Assembly (NCBI GenBank): GCA_034429475.1 | Contig: DAOUGD010000153.1 | Span: 1-35,550 of the forward strand | Origin: JAKQHY01 sp034429475 | GTDB taxonomy: Bacteria; Chloroflexota; Anaerolineae; B4-G1; SLSP01 | Direction of reading: 5' to 3' | Length of the DNA: 35,550 nt | In this document: in pieces, positions 24,600-32,685 of the stretch | Layout: the number at the start of each line of letters is the position of its first letter | How positions within the stretch are numbered: the stretch's first letter is position 1 | Position numbers and translations under genes: made by a program | Notes under the pieces: generated by a model | The model's database searches: none | What the model was told of the DNA's origin: nothing | What the model saw: the letters and a program-made list of their open reading frames with translations, nothing else

Positions 24600-25637
24600 A
24601 TGAACGAGGGTGGCTTGCGTTGGAAAGGACGCATCGGGGGGATGAAGGGCGGCTGCGCCATTGTGCTGATCTTTGCTATCATTTTTGCGTGTGTGGCCGG
24701 CATTTCTATCAGCACGGCCTTGGGGACGTCGGATACGCCGCAAGAAGTCACCATCACGCAGTTGGTGAACGGGGAAATCAAGACTTCGCAGTATGTGTCG
24801 GTGTCAGGAATCGCCGTCTACGATGCGAATTATTACAAAACCGAAGATAGCAAGACGACGGAAACTTACTATTTCTTGTTGGATCAGGACAGCGGCGATA
24901 CGGTGTTGGTCAAACACCGGGAGGCTACCGTCATCGGCAAGCAACCGGAAGAGGTCACCATCACGGGCATGACCCGGACGCCGTCCACCGACTTGCAAAC
25001 AGAAATCAACAAAGACATAGATTCATTGAGTACGGATGGATTGCGCACGACCGCCGACATACTGGTGGCCGATGGACAAGAACCGCCGGATCTCACGTCC
25101 GGCATCGTCATGCTGGTCATCGCCCTGGTCATCGTTCTCGTCAGCGTGACGCCCTTCTTCTTCCCCAGTGTGGTGTTTGCGCCGCAGCCGTTGGATACCA
25201 CGGCGGTATCTCCGGCGGAGCGGCCCGCGCTCAAGGCCACCGGCACGTTCCAACGGCTGAAGAGCGTCAACCCGCTGGAATTGGGCAAAGGCGTCCAGAA
25301 GTTTAACGGCGCCGTCGCCAACTTCATCCCGCGCGCGGAGCGGGACGTGATGATATACATTCATCAAATTGTCACGACCAAGCGTTATGGCATTACTATC
25401 AGCCGGCGGGAAACGGATTGGGGCGCGTTCCTGAACGGGGAAAATGTCCAGGCGGTTGAGGCGGGCAAGGTTTACGGCTGGAAAGACAAGTGGGCCGTCC
25501 ACTTCCTCCACACCAGTCCCAAGGGCAAGGAGGAGCATCTGTATCTTATTTTTGAGGATGCCGGTGGGCAGGTAGAGGTAGTCGCTCAGTTACAACAACT
25601 GCAATTCCAGGTCAACACCGCCGAGACGCTGGCCTGA
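24600..25637 (+). CDS. Two-pass membrane protein of unknown function
   Basis: A 345-residue membrane protein that I do not recognise. The first membrane segment is at about 19-41 and the second at about 168-192 (IVMLVIALVIVLVSVTPFFF). The loop of about 125 residues between them (VSVSGIAVYDANYYKT pattern, then YYFLLDQDSGDTVLVKH) looks beta-rich and probably lies outside the membrane. The C-terminal 150 residues have alternating strands (KRYGITISRRE, WAVHFLH, HLYLIFED) that suggest a beta-barrel or PH-like fold, but this is a guess. I chose the ATG at 24600 over the longer frame from 24504. AGGAGG lies six bases upstream, and the longer frame overlaps the phosphatase gene. It ends at the strong terminator 25656-25694. 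Confidence 0.8.
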   Translation: MNEGGLRWKGRIGGMKGGCAIVLIFAIIFACVAGISISTALGTSDTPQEVTITQLVNGEIKTSQYVSVSGIAVYDANYYKTEDSKTTETYYFLLDQDSGDTVLVKHREATVIGKQPEEVTITGMTRTPSTDLQTEINKDIDSLSTDGLRTTADILVADGQEPPDLTSGIVMLVIALVIVLVSVTPFFFPSVVFAPQPLDTTAVSPAERPALKATGTFQRLKSVNPLELGKGVQKFNGAVANFIPRAERDVMIYIHQIVTTKRYGITISRRETDWGAFLNGENVQAVEAGKVYGWKDKWAVHFLHTSPKGKEEHLYLIFEDAGGQVEVVAQLQQLQFQVNTAETLA

Positions 25638-25655
25638 ATCCAGTTCAAATAAGGA

Positions 25656-25694
25656 TTTTTTGCGCGGACGAGCCATGCTCGTCCGCGCAAAAAA
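25656..25694. terminator. Perfect bidirectional intrinsic terminator
   Basis: A 17-bp perfect stem (TTTTTTGCGCGGACGAG, loop CCATG, then its exact reverse complement). Each arm is GC-rich inside and ends in a run of six T or A, so RNA from either strand gives a GC stem followed by U residues. It lies between the convergent membrane-protein gene (ends 25637) and mscL (ends 25701). Confidence 0.93.
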
Positions 25695-25700
25695 TTTCAC

Positions 25701-26135
25701 TCAATCGCCCAACTGCGAGGTGCAGTGCGGGCAGCGGGTCGCTTTGAGGGGGATTGGCGAGCAGCAATACGGACATTCCTTTGTGGTGGGCGCGGCCGGC
25801 GTTTCCACTTTCTTAAATTTATTCGCCTGGCGCACGATCAGAAAAACCACAAAAGCCACAATCACAAAATCCAGGATTGTGTTGATGAAAACGCCGTAGT
25901 TGAGGGTCGCTGCGCCGGCCTCTTTGGCGACCGCCAGGCTGGTATAGCCCTGCCCGGAAAGGTCAATGAACAAATCGGCAAAGTTCACCTGCCCCAGCAG
26001 CAACCCGATGGGCGGCATTAAAATATCGTTGATGAACGACGTCACAATTTTGCCGAAAGCGCCGCCGATGATGACAGCAACCGCCAAATCCAACACATTG
26101 CCCCGCATCACGAACTTCTTAAACTCCTCCCACAT
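25701..26135 (-). CDS. mscL: Large-conductance mechanosensitive channel MscL with zinc-ribbon tail
   Basis: A 144-residue inner-membrane channel that opens under hypo-osmotic stress. The MscL signature is at the N-terminus (MWEEFKKFVMRGNVLDLAVA) and TM1 runs to about residue 40. The loop is followed by TM2 (about 80-102) and a basic stretch RQANKFKKVE. The usual C-terminal helix is replaced or extended by a zinc ribbon with two CxxC pairs (CPYC and CPHC, about 120-138). This tail occurs in other MscL proteins, but its role is not known to me. AAGGAGGT precedes the ATG. A promoter with a palindrome in its spacer lies at 26179-26206. Confidence 0.95.
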   Translation of the reverse strand: MWEEFKKFVMRGNVLDLAVAVIIGGAFGKIVTSFINDILMPPIGLLLGQVNFADLFIDLSGQGYTSLAVAKEAGAATLNYGVFINTILDFVIVAFVVFLIVRQANKFKKVETPAAPTTKECPYCCSPIPLKATRCPHCTSQLGD

Positions 26136-26178
26136 AGCGTAACCTCCTTACGTGTAAATGAATAAGGTATTTATCTGT

Positions 26179-26206
26179 ATTATAGGCAGTCTGCAAATTG
26201 CAGCAA
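26179..26206 (-). promoter_or_regulatory. mscL promoter with spacer palindrome
   Basis: On the minus strand TTGCTG (26206-26201), a 16-base spacer and perfect TATAAT (26184-26179). The spacer contains the palindrome CTGCAA-A-TTGCAG (26191-26203). A palindrome between -35 and -10 is a common repressor position. The leader would be about 35-40 bases. Confidence 0.55.
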
Positions 26207-26215
26207 CAGTGCAAG

Positions 26216-26288
26216 AAATGAGTAATGAGTAATGAGTAATGGGTGATGACTTGCAAGGCTCCTTACTCCTTACTCATTTCCCATTCCC
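26216..26288. repeat. AATGAGT heptamer array with partial inverted copy
   Basis: AATGAGT-type heptamers (AATGAGT three times, then AATGGGT) run from 26216 to about 26250. After the spacer CTTGCAAGG, CCTTACT and CATTTCC-type units on the opposite sense run to 26288. It lies between the divergent mscL and the 144-residue protein gene, ending 17 bases before the latter's ribosome binding site. Confidence 0.75.
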
Positions 26289-26315
26289 AAAACCGCAACC
26301 ACCCAAAGGAGATTT

Positions 26316-26750
26316 ATGGCGCTCGAAGATAAACCCTTACCAACTGATTTCGTGGTAGACCCAGACCTGGCAGAAGCCATCCAAAAATACCTGGTAGATG
26401 GGAACCTGCCCTGCGCGCGGGCGTTCGCCCTGGCGGAAGCGCAGGGCGTCGCCCCGCTCCTCATCGGGCAGACGGCGGATGTGCTGCAAATTCATCTGAC
26501 GCACTGCCAGTTGGGGCTGTTTGGCTATCCGGGACACACCAAAGGCTGGGAGGTCGCCAACCTGGCCGACCACCCCGTGCCGCCGGAACTGCCCCCCGCC
26601 ATCCAGGCGGCGCTCAATGACGAGGGCATCCTCACCTGCCCTGCCGCGTGGGAGATCGCGGCCCGGCTGCGCGTGCCCAAAATGCTCGTCGCCTACGTCG
26701 CCGGACAGATGAGCATCCGCGTGCGGGGCTGCCAGTTGGGAGCGTTTTAA
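26316..26750 (+). CDS. Small soluble protein built from an internal duplication
   Basis: A 144-residue protein that I cannot name. Two halves (about 17-70 and 93-144) share the pattern AIQxxLxDGxLxCxxAxxxA, a spaced V/LAxxxADxLxIxxxxC and the closing CQLGxF (CQLGLF in the first half, CQLGAF in the second). Each half has one Cys near its start (LPC, LTC) and one in CQLG, so four conserved Cys lie in symmetrical places and a metal or redox role is conceivable. The helix spacing would suit a helix-turn-helix-like fold. AAAGGAG five bases before the ATG serves as the ribosome binding site. It is followed by the inverted repeat 26756-26829. Confidence 0.8.
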   Translation: MALEDKPLPTDFVVDPDLAEAIQKYLVDGNLPCARAFALAEAQGVAPLLIGQTADVLQIHLTHCQLGLFGYPGHTKGWEVANLADHPVPPELPPAIQAALNDEGILTCPAAWEIAARLRVPKMLVAYVAGQMSIRVRGCQLGAF

Positions 26751-26755
26751 CGGAA

Positions 26756-26829
26756 TTTTACCGCAGAGGACGCGGAGGACGCCGAGTTTTTATGATTCCT
26801 CAGCGTTCTCTGCGATCTCGGCGGTAAAA
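26756..26829. repeat. Inverted ACCGCAGAGGACGC-type element, possible terminator
   Basis: TTTTACCGCAGAGGACGCGG (26756 on) faces an imperfect reverse complement that ends in CGGCGGTAAAA (to 26829). GAGGACGCG/GAGGACGCC units have a nine-base period. The right half is coding: it makes the basic last residues of the nuclease gene, whose stop is at 26800. It lies between two convergent genes, so it could end both transcripts. Confidence 0.65.
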
Positions 26830-29800
26830 AAGCGTAAATGTACCCATCAACAGCAAGCCTGCCAGCAGGCCCCCGCCCGCCGCGCAGCGCAAGCCGCGCA
26901 GCGTCACCACGTTAGTGCCGAAGCTCCACAGATAGTCCTCGACTTCGCCGCCGGTCACGCCGCCAGTAGGAGCCGCACCTGGGTCGGTGGCGCTCTCGTA
27001 GAGGCGGAAGCGCGCGGCCAGCGACCCGGAGACTGCCGCCGGTACGGTGAGAGGTATCTGCGTCGCGCCACTCGACACGGCGCGATCCACCACGGCTTCC
27101 CCCGTATCAGTAAAGACACCGTTGTCGTTCCAATCAATCCAACCGGCCAGCCAGCCGCTGCCGCCAGCGACCTGCACCGTCAGCGTGATGGTCGCGCCGG
27201 ACTGCCACTTTTCCGCGCCGCGCGTCACGCCGTCGTCGCTGGCGTTGTCGGATTCGGGCGTCGGCGCGCCGTCGTTGTCCACCGTCGCGCCCAGGGTGCG
27301 CGCGTGCGGCCCGAAATGCCAGGCGTCCCCATAGCTCGCGGCCAGGTCGCCCTGATCGCTGCTGCTGAAGACCACGCGCACCGGGTCGTGATCCGAGACG
27401 TGCTCGGCAGAGGGGAAATCCGCGTTGACGTGGATGGGGCTGAAGGTGTACTGGCGCTGACCCGCCGTCGCCGTCAGATTGGCCGTCATCACCAAGTAGT
27501 CCAGCGTCTCGCTCTCGCCGCTGAAGATGTAGCTGTACCGCGCGCTGGTCGGCAGGTCGAAGTAGGGGTTGTGCAGCTTGGGCGAGGCGTTCAAAATGTT
27601 GATGGGGCCGGATTCGAGGTAGTCGTTGAAATCGCCGCCCGCGATGGCGTACTCCCCAGCGTCCTGGTGATGCGCCAGGATGTCGCGCAGGTCGGCAGCC
27701 TCCAACAGCCGCTTGTCGGTGCAATCCGGCGTGGAACACGAGGTGCTGGCGCGCTTGGATTTGAGGTGCAGCGCGTAAACCTGCACGTCCATCGGGCTGC
27801 TGCTCAGGAAGCGGAATTTCGCGGTGGGCGGGGTACGCACGAAGTCCAGCGTCCCATCCGTCACCCAGCCGGTGAAGGGCGAGCCGCTCACCGGAGTGAC
27901 GCTGCCCACCAGCGTCACGTCGTTGCGCCAGAGGAAGCCCTGCGTGATGTTGCGCGAGTCGCCGGAAAGCACGAAGCCGACCGTCCAGGTGTAGGTCGAA
28001 TCGGTGGTATGCAGCGCGGAGGCCAGTGCATTGTAGACGGCTTGCTTGCCCTCCACTTCGGAGACGCCCCAAACGGCGCAATTCTGCCCCGCGCCCGTCA
28101 TCTCTTCCGCCAGCCCGGCCAGCTTCGCCTGATACGCGGCATCCGAAGTCGGAATCCAGTCGCCGTAGTCGCCCATGCCATCGTCCACCCGGTCGAACAG
28201 ATTCTCTACGTTGAAGAAGCAGACGTCAAATTCGCGCTTGTCCGGATCGGCGGGCGCCGTCGCCGAGGTCACGTCGGGACGATCCGTCGTCGTCAACGAG
28301 GGGGCGGTATCTACCAGCAGGGTGTACTTGTCGAACTGGTAGCCGAGCACGCCGGTGAGGTTGCTGCCGGAGACGCGGTCGCCAAAATCGAGGTCGGGCA
28401 GGTCCACGTTCAGCCCGCCGCTCAGGTAGGTGAGACCGCGATAGCCGGGGTAATCGCTTTCCAGGACGCGCGCGTAATCCGGGATGCTGCTGCCGAAGTC
28501 CACCAGCGCCAGCTCCGGGTCGCGCACGGCGAAGCGGGAGTCAAACCGCTTGGTGGGGCCAACCACCCAGCCGGCGAAGCTCATCTGCACGCGCATCCCC
28601 TCGTAGCGCTCGTAGAGCGTCATCGGATCGGCGGCGGGGTCGGTGTTGGGCTGGATCGTGACCGGTGTAGGAACCGCGCAAGTCCCCAAGACCGAAACCG
28701 AACTGCCGTATTGAAATTCGGTGGTGTTGTAATATTCGATGATCTTGCCGCCGACGCGCACCCGGTCGCCTGCTTCCCAGTTTGAAGGATTCGTCCACGT
28801 GCTGCCGCGATAGACGTAGATGCCGTCCGACGTGGCCGGGTTGCCATCGCCGGATTCGTCCTGCATATAGAACCCGTCGGCGGCAATACCGGTGATGCAG
28901 CCCGTGATGTTGCTCACGGTTTGGTTGACGCACGGCGAACTGTTGCCGCTCCCCTGGATCAATGGGATCGTCGAACAGGGCGAAGGGGGGCTGCCGGTGC
29001 TGAAGCTCCACACGTAGTCGGCCTGCATCGCGTGCGGATCGCCGTCTTGATCGGTGATGTGGTCGGCGTAGACCTCAACGGTGCAGCTTTCACTGCTGTT
29101 AAAGGATGTGTCAGGATCGAGCGTATAACTGCTCGGCCCACCGCTCTGTGCGGCGGTGTGCTCACCTGAGATAGTGCAGGTAAGGGTATACCATCCGGTC
29201 GTGACCGTCACCGGCTCGCTGAAATTGACCGTGATATTGGCCGCCGTCGCCACCCCGGTCGCGCCGCTGCTCGGCGACGTGGATGCGACCGTCGGCGGCA
29301 CGTCCGTCGGCCCGCCGCCGCTGCATGTGGCCGAGTGAGAACCCAATCCATCGAACGTGTCGGTAGCGTAACCATCCCACTCGGCGGCCGGGGTGAAGGC
29401 GTCGCCGCCGTTCGCGTCGCCCTGCGACACGTCCACTTTGCGGCGCAGGGTGTTGTCGGCAGTCGAGGTCAGCCCGCTGCCCCATTCGCTGCCGGGATCG
29501 GTCCCGATCTGCCCGATCACATCTACCACCCCGCCGCTGCCGTTTTCCAACACCAGCGCGTCGTCGCCGTTGAACCAACTCGTGCCGTACGTTTGATCGG
29601 CCAGTGCGAGCAATTCCGCGCTCGCGTTTTCGGGCGTCACCACAAACACGTCGCCCGACGCCACCGTCCCGACCAGATTGATCGTCAGCGTGGCCGACGA
29701 GCTGCCATTAAAGTACATCTTCACCTTGTATCCGCTGAGATTGACCGCGCTCCCCGTCCCGTTGTAGATTTCCAGGGCCTTGTTGTAGCCGGAACCTTCC

Positions 29801-29925
29801 ACATACTCCGAGAAAAACAGCCCGGAACACGCCGCCCGCACCGGCGCCGCCGGGAAAAGGCCGCCCAATAGACCCATCAGCAGCCCCAACGTCAAAATCC
29901 AACGCCATCCCCAATTTTTTCCCAT
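26800..29925 (-). CDS. Secreted membrane-anchored endonuclease (ExeM/NucH type) with lamin-tail and GEVED domains
   Basis: A 1041-residue exported protein. The signal peptide is at 1-31 (PVRAAC end). A lamin-tail domain (about 32-205), an Ig-like Big_5 domain (about 210-315) and an OB-like region (about 320-540, DGFYMQDESGDG pattern) come first. An endonuclease/exonuclease/phosphatase domain (about 560-850) carries its catalytic residues in FNVENLFD, SEVEGK, HLKSKR, GGDFNDYLE and SDHDPVRV. A GEVED domain (about 855-1000, GWIDWNDNGVF) follows. The C-terminus is a hydrophobic segment and the basic tail FYRRDRRER, which should anchor it in the membrane. It probably degrades extracellular DNA for nutrient use or biofilm turnover, as ExeM and NucH do. 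The ribosome binding site is weak (GAAAGGA about 12 bases upstream). Confidence 0.92.
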   Translation of the reverse strand: MGKNWGWRWILTLGLLMGLLGGLFPAAPVRAACSGLFFSEYVEGSGYNKALEIYNGTGSAVNLSGYKVKMYFNGSSSATLTINLVGTVASGDVFVVTPENASAELLALADQTYGTSWFNGDDALVLENGSGGVVDVIGQIGTDPGSEWGSGLTSTADNTLRRKVDVSQGDANGGDAFTPAAEWDGYATDTFDGLGSHSATCSGGGPTDVPPTVASTSPSSGATGVATAANITVNFSEPVTVTTGWYTLTCTISGEHTAAQSGGPSSYTLDPDTSFNSSESCTVEVYADHITDQDGDPHAMQADYVWSFSTGSPPSPCSTIPLIQGSGNSSPCVNQTVSNITGCITGIAADGFYMQDESGDGNPATSDGIYVYRGSTWTNPSNWEAGDRVRVGGKIIEYYNTTEFQYGSSVSVLGTCAVPTPVTIQPNTDPAADPMTLYERYEGMRVQMSFAGWVVGPTKRFDSRFAVRDPELALVDFGSSIPDYARVLESDYPGYRGLTYLSGGLNVDLPDLDFGDRVSGSNLTGVLGYQFDKYTLLVDTAPSLTTTDRPDVTSATAPADPDKREFDVCFFNVENLFDRVDDGMGDYGDWIPTSDAAYQAKLAGLAEEMTGAGQNCAVWGVSEVEGKQAVYNALASALHTTDSTYTWTVGFVLSGDSRNITQGFLWRNDVTLVGSVTPVSGSPFTGWVTDGTLDFVRTPPTAKFRFLSSSPMDVQVYALHLKSKRASTSCSTPDCTDKRLLEAADLRDILAHHQDAGEYAIAGGDFNDYLESGPINILNASPKLHNPYFDLPTSARYSYIFSGESETLDYLVMTANLTATAGQRQYTFSPIHVNADFPSAEHVSDHDPVRVVFSSSDQGDLAASYGDAWHFGPHARTLGATVDNDGAPTPESDNASDDGVTRGAEKWQSGATITLTVQVAGGSGWLAGWIDWNDNGVFTDTGEAVVDRAVSSGATQIPLTVPAAVSGSLAARFRLYESATDPGAAPTGGVTGGEVEDYLWSFGTNVVTLRGLRCAAGGGLLAGLLLMGTFTLFYRRDRRER

Positions 29926-29975
29926 TCCCTACATCCTTTCTATACACAAAATAACGGCCCACCAACCTCCGTGAG

Positions 29976-30010
29976 CCGTCTGCCGTCTACCGTCTACCGT
30001 CTACCGTCTA
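29976..30010. repeat. CCGTCTA heptamer array containing a stop codon
   Basis: Five units in exact register (CCGTCTG, then CCGTCTA four times) from 29976 to 30010. The CTA of the fourth unit (30001-30003) is the TAG stop of the epimerase-like gene on the minus strand. The fifth unit encodes that protein's last Arg-Arg. Confidence 0.85.
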
Positions 30011-30990
30011 CCCTCATACGCCGCGATCATAGCATCCATTTCCCGGTTGACAACCTCATCCACCCGCTTGCGGGCGTCGTCCGCGTCGAACCAGGCCAGC
30101 GTGCGGCGGATGCCCTCGCGGAAGGGGATGGTCGCCTGGAACGTCGGCACGAACGTTTTGATTTTGGAGTTGTCGAAGATGACGCTCCACGTCTTGTCGC
30201 CGAGCAAGCCCGCGCCCAGCGGCGGGTTGATCTTGGCGATGAAATCCGAAGGGATGTGGACGATGTTTGCCTCCACGCCCAGCGCGTCGGCGATGGTCGT
30301 GTAGATTTGATTCCAGGTCAGCACCTCGTCGGACGTGATGTGGAAGGCGTGCCCAAGCGTCTGCGGGTTGCCGAGCAGCCCCACGAAGCCTTTGGCAAAG
30401 TCCGCCGCGTGCGTCACCGTCCACAGCGAACTGCCGTCCCCGTGAACGATGATGGGCTGCCCCTTGAGCAGCCGATCGGCCAGCGTGTAGCACCCCCACC
30501 CGCCGATGGCGATGGGGAAGACCGTGGAGTACGTCAGCGAAGGGCGCACGATGACCGCCGGGAAACCCTCCTCCCGGTAGGCTTGCTGCAAGCGCTCCTC
30601 GCAGGCGATTTTGTTCTGCGAATACTTCCAATACGGGTTGTGCAGCGGCGTGGATTCGGTGATGATGGGGTGCGCGGGCGGCTTCTGGTACGCCGACGCC
30701 GAGCTGATGAAGATGTACTGCCGCGTCACGCCCCGGAACAGCGCGATGTCGCGCGTCACGTCGTCGGGCGTGTACGCGATCCAATCCACCACCGCGTCGA
30801 AGGTCATCCCGCGCAACGCCGCCTGCACCTGCTCCGGCTGCTGGATGTCGCCGGTGATGGCCCTTGCCCCCGGAATTTCCACCTGATGCTGCCCGCGATT
30901 GAGCAACACGAGGTCCATCCCCCGCGCCACCGCCAGCCTGCTCACTTCCGTGCTGATAATCCCCGTGCCGCCGATAAACAGAACTTTCAT
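30001..30990 (-). CDS. NAD-dependent epimerase/dehydratase family protein
   Basis: A 329-residue extended short-chain dehydrogenase/reductase-like protein. The Rossmann motif GGTGIIS is at 7-13 and the catalytic pair is Y123 and K127 (YSQNK). SSASAY (about 96-101) precedes it, as in nucleotide-sugar epimerases and CSP41-like proteins. I chose the ATG at 30990, because GGAGG precedes it and the fold starts there (MKVLFIGGTG). The frame extension to 31053 is repeat DNA. The neighbour upstream is rhamnulokinase on the same strand, separated by a 29-bp hairpin, so a sugar or nucleotide-sugar substrate is plausible. The last residues come from the heptamer array 29976-30010. Confidence 0.88.
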   Translation of the reverse strand: MKVLFIGGTGIISTEVSRLAVARGMDLVLLNRGQHQVEIPGARAITGDIQQPEQVQAALRGMTFDAVVDWIAYTPDDVTRDIALFRGVTRQYIFISSASAYQKPPAHPIITESTPLHNPYWKYSQNKIACEERLQQAYREEGFPAVIVRPSLTYSTVFPIAIGGWGCYTLADRLLKGQPIIVHGDGSSLWTVTHAADFAKGFVGLLGNPQTLGHAFHITSDEVLTWNQIYTTIADALGVEANIVHIPSDFIAKINPPLGAGLLGDKTWSVIFDNSKIKTFVPTFQATIPFREGIRRTLAWFDADDARKRVDEVVNREMDAMIAAYEGRR

Positions 30991-31013
30991 GGTTTCCTCC
31001 AATGTAATCAGGA

Positions 31014-31075
31014 AATGAGTAATGGGAAATGAGTAATGAGTGGTGTCACTCATTACTCATTTCCCATTACTCGTT
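31014..31075. terminator. 29-bp heptamer hairpin after rhamnulokinase
   Basis: AATGAGTAATGGGAAATGAG and nine more bases (31014-31042), loop GTGT, then the reverse complement (31047-31075) with one G-T wobble. The arms are built from AATGAGT-like heptamers. The rhamnulokinase TAA (31074-31076) is at the base of the stem. There is no T-run, so it may serve as an RNA 3'-end stabiliser or attenuator before the epimerase gene rather than as a classic terminator. Confidence 0.6.
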
Positions 31076-32558
31076 ACTCTCTCATCCCCAAATAGCGTTG
31101 ATACGCTGCGTCCCACGCCGCCGTGTCGCGCGGCTCAAACGTCTTCAGGGCAAAGGAGCGGGCGATGACCTGCCGGCCTTCGGCGATGGAGCCGATGTGG
31201 CCCAACGCGATGGCCTGCACGAGGACGTTGCCGAGCGCGGTCGCTTCCACCGGCCCGGCGACGACTGCGCGCCCCGTCGCATCCGCCGCAAATTGATTCA
31301 GCAGTTCGTTCTGCGAGCCGCCGCCGATGATGTGGATGGTCGCCAGCCGTTTGCCGGTGAGTTCGTCCAGCTTCTCGGCGACCCAGCGATATTCCAGCGC
31401 CAGGCTTTCGAGCGCGCAGCGCAGGATCGCACCCTTCGTCTCCGGGGCAGCCTGCCCGGTCTCACGGCAGAAGGCCTGGAGGCGCGGCGTCATGTCGCCC
31501 GGCGCGAGGAAGCGGTCGTTGCCGGGATACACCAGCGGGCCAAACGCAGGCGCGTCCGCCGCCATCTGCGTGAGCGCGGCGTAGTCGTAGGCCGCGCCGG
31601 CGCGCTGCCACTCGCGGCGGCACTCCTGCACGAGCCACAGGCCCATGATGTTCTTGAGCAGGCGGAACGTCCCGTCCACGCCGCCCTCGTTGGTCAAGTT
31701 GTACGCCAGCATCGCCGCGTTGATGATGGGGACGGGAGATTCCACGCCCATCAACGACCACGTGCCGGAGCTGAGGTAGAGCGCGTTGGCGGGATCCATC
31801 GGCACGGCGGCGACCGCCGAGCCGGTGTCGTGGGTCGCCGGCGCGATCACGGGGACCGGCGGCAGGCCGGTTTCCGCCGCGAGGGCGGGCAGCAGCGTCC
31901 CCAGCACCGTGCCCGGCGGCGCGATCTCTCCGAAGAGGCGTGTGGGAATGTCCAGCTTTTCCAGCAGTCCGTAGGCCCACGTCCCCGCGCGCGGATCGTA
32001 GCACTGGCTGGTCGTCGCGTCGCTGAACTCGTTGACCTTGCGCCCCGTCAACCAGAAGTTGAAGAGATCGGGCATCATCAAGAACGACTGCGCGGCCTCC
32101 AACTGCGGCGATTGCGCCTCCGCCATTGCCAGCAGTTGATACAGGCTATTGAGCTGGATGAACTGGATGCCGGTGCGCTCGAAAATCTCCGCGCGCGGCA
32201 CGATCTGGAACGCACGCTCCATGATGCCATCGGTGCGGCGGTCGCGGTAGTGGTACGGATTGCCGAGCAGTTCGTCGTGCGCGTCCAGCAGGCCGAAGTC
32301 CACGCCCCACGTGTCCAGCCCGATGCCCGCGACGCGGTCGCCGTAGGTCTGCGCCGCCTTCGCCAGCCCGGCTTTGATGTCGGCCCACAAGCGCAACACG
32401 TCCCAATGAAGATGCCCCTGCACGGCGACCGGCCCGTTGGGGAAGCGGTGGACTTCCTCCAGGCCGATGCACTGCCCGTCAAACTGTCCCGCGACGACGC
32501 GGCCGCTTTCCGCACCGAGGTCAACCGCTAGAAAAATAAGGTTTTTAAGATTGGACAT
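31074..32558 (-). CDS. rhaB: Rhamnulokinase (FGGY family carbohydrate kinase)
   Basis: A 494-residue cytoplasmic kinase that phosphorylates L-rhamnulose to L-rhamnulose 1-phosphate in L-rhamnose breakdown. The N-terminal FGGY motif is AVDLGAESGRVV (about 11-22), followed by GIGLDTWGVDFGLLD (about 78-92). The rhamnulokinase-specific GIQFIQLNSLYQL is near 140, PATHDTGSAVAAVP is near 260 and SSGTWSLMGVE is near 280. Length matches RhaB. The ribosome binding site GGAGGGG precedes the ATG, and a strong promoter lies at 32620-32647. No rhaA or rhaD is in the window. A related fuculokinase or other FGGY substrate is possible, but the LNSLYQL motif favours rhamnulose. Confidence 0.92.
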   Translation of the reverse strand: MSNLKNLIFLAVDLGAESGRVVAGQFDGQCIGLEEVHRFPNGPVAVQGHLHWDVLRLWADIKAGLAKAAQTYGDRVAGIGLDTWGVDFGLLDAHDELLGNPYHYRDRRTDGIMERAFQIVPRAEIFERTGIQFIQLNSLYQLLAMAEAQSPQLEAAQSFLMMPDLFNFWLTGRKVNEFSDATTSQCYDPRAGTWAYGLLEKLDIPTRLFGEIAPPGTVLGTLLPALAAETGLPPVPVIAPATHDTGSAVAAVPMDPANALYLSSGTWSLMGVESPVPIINAAMLAYNLTNEGGVDGTFRLLKNIMGLWLVQECRREWQRAGAAYDYAALTQMAADAPAFGPLVYPGNDRFLAPGDMTPRLQAFCRETGQAAPETKGAILRCALESLALEYRWVAEKLDELTGKRLATIHIIGGGSQNELLNQFAADATGRAVVAGPVEATALGNVLVQAIALGHIGSIAEGRQVIARSFALKTFEPRDTAAWDAAYQRYLGMRE

Positions 32559-32619
32559 AACACCCCTCCGAAAATAGTCTGCCAGTCGTTAGTCAGATAG
32601 TCCAATAACCCTGGCGCTG

Positions 32620-32647
32620 AGTATAGGCCGCCCGCACGACCTGTCAA
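32620..32647 (-). promoter_or_regulatory. rhaB promoter
   Basis: On the minus strand perfect TTGACA (32647-32642), a 16-base spacer and TATACT (32625-32620). The leader would be about 55 bases before the ATG at 32558. Confidence 0.7.
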
Positions 32648-32685
32648 ACACAGTGGTCAGACTTGCCCCGAGCGAGCGTGTCTAC

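Noticed and set aside
31029..32531. 500-residue plus-strand frame opposite rhaB
   Set aside because: Antisense shadow of the rhamnulokinase gene, whose motifs and ribosome binding site are on the minus strand.
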